A DNA stretch of 6,225 bases from Opitutales bacterium (GTDB lineage Bacteria > Verrucomicrobiota > Verrucomicrobiia > Opitutales > UBA9783). The notes under the pieces were generated by a model. It saw nothing but the letters and a program-made list of their open reading frames with translations, was not told the DNA's origin and ran no database searches. Made by a program: the position numbers and the translations under genes. Shown here one piece after another: positions 1 through 5,455 of the stretch (its first letter is position 1; the number at the start of each line of letters is the position of its first letter). Where the stretch lies: NCBI GenBank assembly GCA_017479315.1, contig JAFVCI010000013.1, positions 1 through 6,225 of the forward strand, in the 5' to 3' direction.

Positions 1-369
1 ACGTATTTGCAGTGCCTCGAACGACATAAACTGACAAATCAAAGCAAAGGCAACGGTTTCGGGTACGAAATCAGAGCTCTCGATGACATTGCGAATGCGA
101 TTGTGACGGGCGGAATGGGGCGCGAGCGGAACCTCATCATCGATAAACGACTTGAAAATTTTACGCCCGTAACACGCATTAAGGGCGAAGTGAATCGAGA
201 GGGCATTCGGTGCATGACCCCGCGGGAGTGGGCGCGATTGCAGGGATTTCCCGACGCGTTTGAAATTGTCGTCTCCGATGCGAGTGCTTACAAACAGTTC
301 GGAAATTCCGTTGCCATTTCCGCCGTTCGGGCGACCGCCGAAAAGTTGATCGAGAAAATTTTATGTTAA
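1..369 (+). CDS. DNA (cytosine-5)-methyltransferase, C-terminal part (HpaII-type, 5' end outside window)
   Basis: This is the last 122 residues of a C5-cytosine methyltransferase, which moves a methyl group from S-adenosylmethionine to carbon 5 of cytosine and protects host DNA from the partner nuclease. The frame is open from base 1, so the start and the catalytic PCQ and ENV motifs lie upstream. Visible are the end of the target-recognition region (KGNGFGYEI, about residues 16-24 of the fragment, and GGMGRERN), then conserved motif IX (TPREWARLQGFPD) and motif X (YKQFGNSV), which closes the cofactor pocket. The gene ends with TAA at 367-369, 7 bases inside the next gene. By established knowledge, the KGNGFGYEI plus GMGRERNL block is typical of HpaII-like enzymes that methylate CCGG. 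The specificity is inferred from this and from the downstream HpaII-type nuclease. The family is sure; the exact target is likely. Confidence 0.93.
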   Translation, partial: TYLQCLERHKLTNQSKGNGFGYEIRALDDIANAIVTGGMGRERNLIIDKRLENFTPVTRIKGEVNREGIRCMTPREWARLQGFPDAFEIVVSDASAYKQFGNSVAISAVRATAEKLIEKILC

Positions 370-1415
370 CGGGAAACAAAGGCGAGTGGAGTGAGCTGTA
401 TGTTTTCCTGAAACTTTTGGGAGACGGTGTTTTATATGCCGCGGATGAAAAACTGAATAAAAAGGAAGATTTGTATTATCCGTTGGTTGAAGTTTTGCGC
501 ACGGAACATGGGGAAATCAGGCATTACGTAAAAGAAGACGTTTTTATTAAAATTGTTGATATAAACGGTCGTGTTTTGCTTCGCTTATCCGCAAACGAAT
601 TCGCGACGAAAGCCGAAAAACTGCTTTCAGTCATCAAAAAATCCGATGTCGGAACCTTCCCCGTTCCGGACATCGAAGCCTTCATGCATACGATCGGATG
701 TTCAAAAATCAAAGCCGATTCGAAAGATAAAAGCGACATTACGCTCGTGTTACACGATGAGAAAATTCAAAAGAACGGAGCATTTAATTTCAGCATCAAA
801 TCGCGTTTGGGTAAAAGTTCTACGCTGTTTAATGCGGGAAAATGTACCAATTTTATTTACGAAATTGACGGATCCGTACCCAAGAAAACGGAGAAATTGA
901 ATGTAAAAGGGCGCGTAAAGTTCATCTATGGGCAGGGTGCGCATTTGCGTTTTATCAAAACGGAGAGTGAAACATTTGAAGCAAATCTGTGTCTTGTCGA
1001 CAGTCTGTTTTCGCGAATTTTATCCGAATATATTTTGGAGTATTACCTCGGTAACGGCAAAACCGTTCGCGAATTAACGGAGAGAATAAACGAAAAAAAT
1101 CCCTGCGGCTTCAATACACGGCTACAGCATCCGTACGAATACAAAATGAAACACTTCCTGACGGCGATCGCGTTGGGTATGATGCCATCTTCCGTTTGGG
1201 ACGGATACGAACAAACCACGGGTGGCTACATTATTGTAAAGGAAGACGGCGACGTGCTCTGTTATCATTTGTATAACCGCAACGAATTCCGGGAATATCT
1301 GTTTCAAAACACCCGCTTCGATACCCCGAGTCCCTCACGGCACGATTTCGGATACATATATCGGGAAAACGGGAAATCCTTTATGAAGCTCAATTTTCAG
1401 ATACGCTTTATGTAA
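363..1415 (+). CDS. Type II restriction endonuclease, HpaII family (CCGG)
   Basis: This 350-residue protein matches the HpaII restriction endonuclease family (Pfam RE_HpaII) from end to end; HpaII itself is about 358 residues, so this copy is full length. It should cut unmethylated CCGG in foreign DNA. Recognisable blocks are the N-terminal GNKGEWSELYVFLKLL (residues 4-19), LYAADEKLNKKEDLYYP (24-40), and a central KSDITL...FNFSIKS segment (123-147) followed by the conserved STLFNAG..TNFIYE stretch (153-167). I infer that D125 with the S-I-K triad (144-146) is the PD-(D/E)xK-like metal site, with serine where Glu or Asp is usual. The ATG at 363 overlaps the methyltransferase end (stop TAA 367-369), so translation is probably coupled; only a weak GAGA-type ribosome site precedes it. 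M-before-R order means the protecting enzyme is made first. The AT-rich codon use is common in mobile restriction genes. No frameshift or stop is seen, so it looks active. Confidence 0.93.
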   Translation: MLTGNKGEWSELYVFLKLLGDGVLYAADEKLNKKEDLYYPLVEVLRTEHGEIRHYVKEDVFIKIVDINGRVLLRLSANEFATKAEKLLSVIKKSDVGTFPVPDIEAFMHTIGCSKIKADSKDKSDITLVLHDEKIQKNGAFNFSIKSRLGKSSTLFNAGKCTNFIYEIDGSVPKKTEKLNVKGRVKFIYGQGAHLRFIKTESETFEANLCLVDSLFSRILSEYILEYYLGNGKTVRELTERINEKNPCGFNTRLQHPYEYKMKHFLTAIALGMMPSSVWDGYEQTTGGYIIVKEDGDVLCYHLYNRNEFREYLFQNTRFDTPSPSRHDFGYIYRENGKSFMKLNFQIRFM

Positions 1416-1684
1416 GGACGGCAATAAGTACCCGGCGAACAGATAACTCACGACCGCGTGCTCAAGCTATCCTGCCTTTTTTCCTTCCGACGGTTTGGAA
1501 GGTATTTTAGAGATCGCGGGAAAAACCGACAACAGTCTTCGAAAAGAAATAAACCTTACTACCTAAACGCCTTTGTGTGAATTTTAACCGCACCCTCGAA
1601 ACGACACACTACCGCCCCCGCATCCAAAAAACAACCGCAGTTCTTCAGGCAGATAATCGACTATTCGATGTTTTCGAGCTACTT
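1416..1684. other. Convergent intergenic gap after the restriction operon
   Basis: These 269 bases separate two convergent genes, the endonuclease (plus) and the ferritin (minus). Apart from the hairpin at 1483-1502 I recognise no gene. Short open stretches exist on the plus strand, for example about 1447-1565 (containing DGLEGILEIAGKTDNSLRKE) and about 1552-1711. They lack a convincing start or ribosome site and match no family I know. They may be remnants left when the restriction operon was inserted, but this is a guess. Confidence 0.4.
1483..1502 (+). terminator. Possible terminator hairpin behind the restriction operon
   Basis: The perfect 6-bp inverted repeat CCTTCC / GGAAGG encloses an 8-base loop and is followed by TATTTTAG on the plus strand. 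It lies about 70 bases past the endonuclease stop and is the only hairpin of this kind I saw in the convergent gap. The stem is short and the T run is imperfect, so it is at best a weak Rho-independent terminator. Read from the ferritin side it is followed by A's, not T's, so it would not serve that gene. Confidence 0.35.
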
Positions 1685-2179
1685 TTACCGCTTTCCAGCC
1701 TGATGATCTAACGCCATCATGGAGCACAAACATTGCTTCGAAGCGGCGCGCTCAATCTGTTGCAGGTAATTTTGGCAATTTGCCTCTTCTTCCACCTGTT
1801 CGTTGATGAACCACTGCAGGAAGGTCTGCGTCGGATAATCGTTCATCTTCAACGCAAGTGCATAAGCGGCATGAATGTACTTTGTGTTTTTAATTTCATG
1901 TTCGTACGCCGCTTTGAACGCTTCGCACGGACAATTCAAGGTGTAATTCGGACATTCGAAACTTTGAAATTTCACACTTCCGCCACGCTCCTGAATGTAA
2001 TCGATAATCTTCATTGCATGCGTCAGTTCTTCTTCGTACTGCTTGCGCATCCAGTGCGAGAACCCCGGGAAACCCGCATCATTCAAAGCCGTCGAAAGCC
2101 CCAAATAGGTATACGCCGCTTCGAATTCGTGCATAATTTGTTCGTTTAAAATTTGTTCCAATTCTTTTTCAATTTTCAT
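1685..2179 (-). CDS. ftnA: Bacterial non-haem ferritin
   Basis: This 164-residue protein is a bacterial ferritin of the FtnA type (E. coli FtnA is 165 residues). It oxidises Fe(II) at a di-iron centre and stores the ferric mineral inside a 24-subunit cytoplasmic shell. By alignment from memory with E. coli FtnA, the iron ligands are all present: E18, Y25, E51, H54 (YEEELTHA), E95 (EHEIKNT), E127 and E130 (NEQVEEE). The DYPTQTFLQWF stretch (114-124) before the fourth helix is a family hallmark. The odd feature is six cysteines (C76, C83, C85, C135, C150, C152), clustered after helix B (CPNYTLNCPCE) and at the C-terminus (CLC); FtnA proteins usually have few. The ATG at 2177-2179 is the only sensible start, yet the AAGG before it sits one base away, too close for normal Shine-Dalgarno pairing. 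It is transcribed alone, 175 bases after xseA on the same strand. Confidence 0.95.
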   Translation of the reverse strand: MKIEKELEQILNEQIMHEFEAAYTYLGLSTALNDAGFPGFSHWMRKQYEEELTHAMKIIDYIQERGGSVKFQSFECPNYTLNCPCEAFKAAYEHEIKNTKYIHAAYALALKMNDYPTQTFLQWFINEQVEEEANCQNYLQQIERAASKQCLCSMMALDHQAGKR

Positions 2180-2354
2180 ACCTTAAAAATGGCGATTTTT
2201 GTGAAAAAAGTCAACAAGGTTTAGAATGGAAGGTAAAAAATAACAATGCAGAGTAAAAAATTCCCGAATTTTGTGTCCGAAGCCACTGTTTGTAAGTAGA
2301 AAACGACGAAAATCCTCGGCGGTTCGGTTTGAAACAAGCGAAAATTTTCAACTT
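2180..2354. other. Intergenic region between xseA and ferritin
   Basis: This 175-base AT-rich gap is upstream of ferritin and downstream of xseA, both on the minus strand. Apart from the possible ferritin promoter at its left end I see no gene, no RNA and no strong hairpin that would end xseA transcription. xseB is absent from here. Confidence 0.5.
2183..2214 (-). promoter_or_regulatory. Possible sigma-70-type promoter of the ferritin gene
   Basis: Reading the minus strand, TTGACT (2209-2214) is a good -35 box. At a spacing of 17-20 bases lies only the T-rich CATTTTTAA (2183-2191), a poor -10 match. If this is the promoter, transcription would begin at or next to the ferritin ATG and the mRNA would be almost leaderless, which would fit the lack of a properly spaced ribosome site. 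I see no clear Fur box (19-bp palindrome) here. This is inference from spacing only. Confidence 0.3.
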
Positions 2355-3683
2355 TTACTTCACAATTTGAACACGATACGTTCCGCTTTGGTGTTGTACG
2401 TACTGCGGATTGTCCGAGGAGGGTGAAAAGCTTTGTAACGTACAGCCGTCATTGGCAAGCGGGATGAGAAAACCGCGTTTTAATTGCCGTTCGACCGAAA
2501 ATGCCTGCAAGCGTTGAGAAAGTTGCTCCATGCGTTGCGTGTGTAATTCGTATGTCTGGCGAAAGCACTGTTGCAGACGATCGGTTGCGGTTTTTAATTT
2601 TTCCCGATGTTCACGAATGTGAAAAGCCAATGGAACGGTTTGAATGCGGGAACATATTTTATCGAAAGCATATTGTTTGTTTTGCAGTTGCCGACGGCAT
2701 GCGTTGTCAAAATCTTTCGAAAGTTGCAGGCAACATTGCCGTTGCTGTTCGATCATGTGGCTTGGACAAAAACGCTTTAAAGACATTTCCGCAACACCGT
2801 ACCGCTGTCGGCAGTTTTGATAACGGAATTCAAAGGCGCGCCTGAGGCGTTGGAGATTATTTTGCCGTTGTTGGAGGGCGTTTTGGTAAGCATTGGCAAG
2901 AATTTCGGCGGCGGCGGTCGGTGTTTCGGCGCGTTTGTCCGCAATAAAATCGCAGAGCGTATAATCCGTTTCATGCCCGATGCCCGTTAATAAAGGCTTT
3001 CGGCGTTGCGCCAGAAACCGCACCAGTCCTTCGTGATTGAAACAATTTAAATCTTCAAAACTGCCGCCGCCGCGGATGAGAACAATCAATTCGATTTCGG
3101 GACGTTGCTGCAACCGCCGAAATGCTTTCATGATTGCCGACGGCGCGCCGTTGCCCTGCACGAGCGAGGGCGACAACAGTAACGAACCTTTCCAGTTTTT
3201 TCGCCGTAAAATCTGCAAAAAATCCTGCAACGCCGCTGCTTCCGGCGAGGTAATGATCCCGATGTGTTTCGGAAGCGCAGGGAAAGGGAGCTTTTTTTCG
3301 GGCGAAAACAGCCCTTCGTTGCGCAATTTCTCTTTTAGAACCTCAAATTGCCGTTGCAGTTCGCCGACGCCGAGTTTGCGAATTTTTTTGGCGACCAACT
3401 GATAACGTCCCGAAGCAACATAAACGTCGATGCGTCCTTCGACGAGAACCGACTGACCGTTTTCGAGCGGTTGTTGAAGCGAAGCATGATCCGCTTGAAA
3501 CAGAACAACGGAAATTTGACTTGCCGCATCCTTCAACGTGAACCAGGTAATCCCTTTTACGGTGCGTAAATTGGAAATTTCACCGTACACGGCAACAAAT
3601 GGGAAAGCATCGCGCACCAACTGCCGCAGGTAGAGGGATAATTCACCGACCGACAGGGCACCTTTGATGAAAGGGGTTAACAT
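2355..3683 (-). CDS. xseA: Exodeoxyribonuclease VII large subunit
   Basis: XseA is the catalytic subunit of exonuclease VII, which with XseB degrades single-stranded DNA from both ends to short oligonucleotides in repair and recombination. The 442 residues match the usual length (E. coli 456). In order: the N-terminal OB-fold DNA-binding domain with GEISN (34-38) and ITWFTLKD (45-52); the linker GELQRQFEVLKEKL..EGLF (107-125); and the catalytic domain with IGIITSPEAAALQDF (141-155), RGGGSFEDLNCFN (204-216), GIGHETDYTLCDF (234-246) and ADKRAETPTAAAE (248-260). A long Gln/Arg-rich helical stretch (about 265-410) is the expected coiled coil that carries XseB subunits. The ATG at 3681-3683 fits the family start (LSVGELS near residue 10) and has a modest AAGAGA ribosome site 7 bases before it. 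The usual partner xseB is not beside it in this window. The gene is intact, and its GC-richer codon use looks like the host background. Confidence 0.98.
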   Translation of the reverse strand: MLTPFIKGALSVGELSLYLRQLVRDAFPFVAVYGEISNLRTVKGITWFTLKDAASQISVVLFQADHASLQQPLENGQSVLVEGRIDVYVASGRYQLVAKKIRKLGVGELQRQFEVLKEKLRNEGLFSPEKKLPFPALPKHIGIITSPEAAALQDFLQILRRKNWKGSLLLSPSLVQGNGAPSAIMKAFRRLQQRPEIELIVLIRGGGSFEDLNCFNHEGLVRFLAQRRKPLLTGIGHETDYTLCDFIADKRAETPTAAAEILANAYQNALQQRQNNLQRLRRAFEFRYQNCRQRYGVAEMSLKRFCPSHMIEQQRQCCLQLSKDFDNACRRQLQNKQYAFDKICSRIQTVPLAFHIREHREKLKTATDRLQQCFRQTYELHTQRMEQLSQRLQAFSVERQLKRGFLIPLANDGCTLQSFSPSSDNPQYVQHQSGTYRVQIVK

Positions 3684-3728
3684 GCTGTATTCTCTTGCCG
3701 TATGGAGAACCCGATGAACCTCATAATC

Positions 3729-3851
3729 CTACGGTAGAATGTTACGAAAGCTTTTTAAAGCCGTTGTTGCAACAACCTGCGGAAACCGATGCGCACTCGA
3801 CGACCTGACTGCCCGGTACAACTCCTGTCGTTCAGTGAAGGTATTTAACAT
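3729..3851 (-). pseudogene. Short open frame, possible gene tail upstream of xseA
   Basis: A 40-codon frame runs from ATG (3849-3851) to TAG (3729-3731); its last residues read SAHRFPQVVATTALKSFRN. Its composition is GC-richer than the acetyltransferase gene it slightly overlaps (20 bases), and it reads like the C-terminal helix of a normal host protein rather than random sequence. The frame also stays open for a while upstream into the acetyltransferase gene, so the ATG need not be a true start. I suspect it is the surviving tail of a gene that once lay before xseA and was replaced or cut by the incoming acetyltransferase segment. It could equally be chance. No family is recognised. Confidence 0.2.
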
Positions 3852-4245
3852 AGAAATACTTGGTAAGTTTAGGATTAACCTTATTCGTTCTTACGAATTC
3901 CAATTCAAACCCGCATTTCTCATAAAAACCGGGTGCCTGGAATTCATTTGTGCAGCAATTTATATTATTAAAATCGTACTCTTTATAATACTCCTGAATT
4001 TCATTTACCAATTGAGTTCCTATGCCTTTGCCTCTGTATGTTTCTTTTACGACCAATTCGTCAATGTAGATTTCGGAAAAAAAGGTTGCTCCCGTGATTA
4101 CTCCGACAAGTACATTACCCGTCTTTGCAATAAAACAAAACGGTGTATAACTACATTTGAGTTCGTGATAATTTTCGTATCGTGTTTGTTCGTTTTCAAT
4201 AAAGGTCTTTATGAAATCATTTGATTCCGCTTTTTCAATTTTCAT
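3832..4245 (-). CDS. GNAT-family N-acetyltransferase
   Basis: This 137-residue protein has the Gcn5-related acetyltransferase fold, which passes an acetyl group from acetyl-CoA to an amine. The acetyl-CoA pyrophosphate loop is clear: VVKETYRGKGIGTQLV (65-80), with R71-G-K-G-I-G76 as the Q/RxxGxG/A motif A. Strand 4 precedes it (IYIDELVV, 59-66). Motif B is APGFYEKCGFELE (104-116), where Y108 is the likely general acid; a strand with KLTKYFYVKYL closes the fold. The substrate cannot be told: small molecules, antibiotics, peptides or toxin-antitoxin targets are all possible for such stand-alone GNATs. The ATG at 4243-4245 has a good GGTGAG site 5 bases upstream. The gene is strongly AT-rich (by eye near one third GC) against about half in xseA, and looks horizontally acquired. 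Neighbours on the same strand are spaced by more than 100 bases, so it is probably its own unit. Confidence 0.9.
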   Translation of the reverse strand: MKIEKAESNDFIKTFIENEQTRYENYHELKCSYTPFCFIAKTGNVLVGVITGATFFSEIYIDELVVKETYRGKGIGTQLVNEIQEYYKEYDFNNINCCTNEFQAPGFYEKCGFELEFVRTNKVNPKLTKYFYVKYLH

Positions 4246-4250
4246 ATATA

Positions 4251-4256
4251 CTCACC
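4251..4256 (-). promoter_or_regulatory. Ribosome binding site of the GNAT gene
   Basis: GGTGAG lies 5 bases before the ATG at 4243-4245. It is the best Shine-Dalgarno match in the window and fixes this start. Most neighbouring genes have weaker sites, in line with a foreign origin for this gene. Confidence 0.6.
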
Positions 4257-4357
4257 GCCAAATTTATTTACAAAGCTTTTCCGAAGAACTCGTTGCTTTA
4301 TTTCTGTCGGTATCCCTATAAAGATTGAAATGTAAAAAGTGTTTTTGTTCAACCCAA

Positions 4358-5059
4358 TCACTCTTCAACATTATTACCGCGACCCTGCGTGCGATAATGT
4401 GCAAAGCAACGATACAAGGTATACACAACAACCAAAAAAACGCAAAAAATCGTCAAACCGAAATGTCCCGTGTAAATTGCGCGTCCGCCGCACACAAACC
4501 CGACCGCCCAGATAAACTGCACCAACCAGCTGACGGCGAGATAGTGACAAAAGCGCACCTCTTTTAAAGTTGTCAGGATGTAGCATTGAACGGAGTAGGG
4601 AAGATGTGGGATAAGTTGGATGAGCAGGCACCAGCGAAGGCTGTTAAAGCGTGTGTTCGGGCGCGGCTGGCGTATTTGTTTATTGTGAAAGATTAACTTC
4701 ATTAAGAAACGGTTAAGGCATCGTTTGTAAAAAAAATACGAAAAAACGAGATTGAACCCGATGCAAACAAAAACAATTTTGAGGGCAATCTCCAAATTCC
4801 AACAGGAACCCGCCAAAATCAGTAACGGCGCGATCGGAACACCGAAGGTTGGCAAAAACAACAGCGACAAGACCAAAAACCACGGATGTTGTTTCGAAAA
4901 ACCGTAAAACGCTGCCAAATAATCCCGAAAAGTCGACGACAAACTACCCGTTCGGCTGAGATAAACAACAAATATCCCAACCGAAAGCGATAAAAAAAGC
5001 AACAAAACAACCCTCCCGATGAAACCGCCGCGCGGATTCCGCCCCTTCCCGAACGCCAC
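4358..5059 (-). CDS. TVP38/TMEM64 (DedA-superfamily, VTT domain) membrane protein
   Basis: This is a 233-residue integral inner-membrane protein. After a basic N-terminus (GKGRNPRGG) come hydrophobic segments at about 14-34, 61-86, 90-112, 145-162 (likely re-entrant), 170-190 and 200-218. Two hallmarks of the VTT (SNARE-associated Golgi protein) domain are visible: LLFLPTFGVPIAPLLILAGS (66-85), the first half-helix with its Pro and Gly residues, and LLIQLIPHLPYSVQCY (145-160) followed by VRFCHYLAVSWL (168-179), matching the family pattern of an Arg/Gln..P..P..Q..Y re-entrant loop. Proteins of this superfamily are linked to lipid scrambling or flipping and membrane homeostasis, but the substrate of TVP38-type members is not known. 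At the usual family Arg position before IP there is Gln (Q148). The start is GTG (5057-5059), backed by an AGAAGG site 8 bases away. It lies 12 bases behind the bS22-like gene, most likely co-transcribed. Only weak terminator signals follow. Confidence 0.85.
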   Translation of the reverse strand: MAFGKGRNPRGGFIGRVVLLLFLSLSVGIFVVYLSRTGSLSSTFRDYLAAFYGFSKQHPWFLVLSLLFLPTFGVPIAPLLILAGSCWNLEIALKIVFVCIGFNLVFSYFFYKRCLNRFLMKLIFHNKQIRQPRPNTRFNSLRWCLLIQLIPHLPYSVQCYILTTLKEVRFCHYLAVSWLVQFIWAVGFVCGGRAIYTGHFGLTIFCVFLVVVYTLYRCFAHYRTQGRGNNVEE

Positions 5060-5067
5060 GGGACGAA

Positions 5068-5073
5068 CCTTCT
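5068..5073 (-). promoter_or_regulatory. Ribosome binding site that fixes the GTG start of the TVP38 gene
   Basis: AGAAGG overlaps the TAG stop of the upstream gene and stands 8 bases before the GTG at 5057-5059. It supports that start and the reading of the two genes as one transcript with possible translational coupling. Confidence 0.6.
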
Positions 5074-5173
5074 ACAAAGACCAGGTGCGTTTCCGATGAC
5101 GCGTCGCTTTGGACTTTTTCCGCCGCTTGTGCTTATTCATCTTCAAAATACGCTTCTTTTTAAGGTTCCCCAT
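5072..5173 (-). CDS. COX24/AURKAIP1-domain protein (bS22/mS38-like small ribosomal protein)
   Basis: This tiny gene encodes 33 residues: it starts MGNLKKKRILKMNKHKRRKK and ends with ATRHRKRTWSL. Sixteen of 33 residues are Lys or Arg and none is acidic. The pattern M-G-x-x-KKKR-x-x-K-M-x-KHKRRKK...RHRKR fits the COX24_C family (Pfam PF08213), which covers the C-terminus of mitochondrial mS38 (AURKAIP1) and the mycobacterial ribosomal protein bS22. Members sit in rRNA near the decoding region of the small subunit; ribosomal location is therefore inferred from the family. The family start MGxxKKKR favours the ATG at 5171-5173, although the nearest GAGG (5187-5190) is 13 bases away; an in-frame TTG at 5177-5179 would have the ideal 7-base spacing and add two residues. 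It leads a probable operon with the TVP38 gene 12 bases on. Similar 33-40 residue versions are known to me from Bacteroidota, Chlamydiota and Verrucomicrobiota. It is easily missed because of its size. Confidence 0.82.
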   Translation of the reverse strand: MGNLKKKRILKMNKHKRRKKSKATRHRKRTWSL

Positions 5174-5455
5174 ATGCAATCAACAACCTCAGTCCAATGT
5201 GCTTTTTTTCGGAAGTAAAGATTTTTATAAAATCATTCGGTACTTTTTCATAAAAAAACTGTGAGTTGATATTGAATAGCAAGTTGTTTAGCTTAAAGTT
5301 GTGATGGTGAAGCAGAACTTCACTAACAAAAAGGTGGAATTCAAAGCATCATAACGCAACATCCAAACTCCACGTTTTCCCAAAGGACTTTTCTCCTCTG
5401 AAGTCTACTTCTTTTTCATTGCCCACAGACCCACAATCCCTATCAATAAAGCCGT
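5174..5455. other. AT-rich divergent intergenic region with multi-frame open stretches
   Basis: This 282-base region lies between the divergent bS22-like (minus) and FAD oxidoreductase (plus) genes and must hold both promoters. I cannot pick a convincing -10/-35 pair for either; TATCAAT at 5441-5447 with TTGCCC 16 bases upstream is one weak candidate for the plus gene. On the minus strand one frame is open from 5492 down to 5160 except for a single TGA (5349-5351). Its right part includes VDFRGEKSFGKTWSLDV and its left part includes NDFIKIFTSEKKHIGLRLL. On the plus strand another frame is open from about 5311 to beyond 5455. This may be a broken gene or a piece of repeat DNA. I recognise no family with confidence. 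Confidence 0.35.
5307..5323. repeat. Perfect hairpin GTGAAG-cagaa-CTTCAC
   Basis: A perfect 6-bp inverted repeat with a 5-base loop sits in the middle of the divergent intergenic region. Neither strand has a T run after it, so it is not a standard terminator. It could be an operator, a structured leader or chance. Confidence 0.4.

Noticed and set aside
1733..2149. A 138-codon open frame on the plus strand
   Set aside because: It is antisense to the ferritin gene, whose product keeps all iron ligands. The plus-strand product matches nothing.
3037..3402. Open frame of 121 codons on the plus strand inside xseA
   Set aside because: It is a shadow of the catalytic part of xseA, which carries all family motifs on the minus strand.
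3739..4224. A 161-codon open frame on the plus strand
   Set aside because: It is antisense to the GNAT gene. Its hydrophobic stretches come from AT-rich DNA, and the minus strand shows the acetyl-CoA binding motif.
2164..4246. A 17-base exact direct repeat, ctttttcaattttcata, at 2164-2180 and 4230-4246
   Set aside because: Both copies cover the first codons (MKIEK) of the ferritin and GNAT genes. Similar N-terminal peptides in AT-rich codons explain it, and there is no further flanking similarity.
5352..5420. Resemblance of the minus-strand VDFRGEK stretch to an IS5-type transposase segment
   Set aside because: Only about seven residues agree with the pattern I remember and the following residues do not. 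There are no terminal inverted repeats or target duplications, so no insertion sequence is called.
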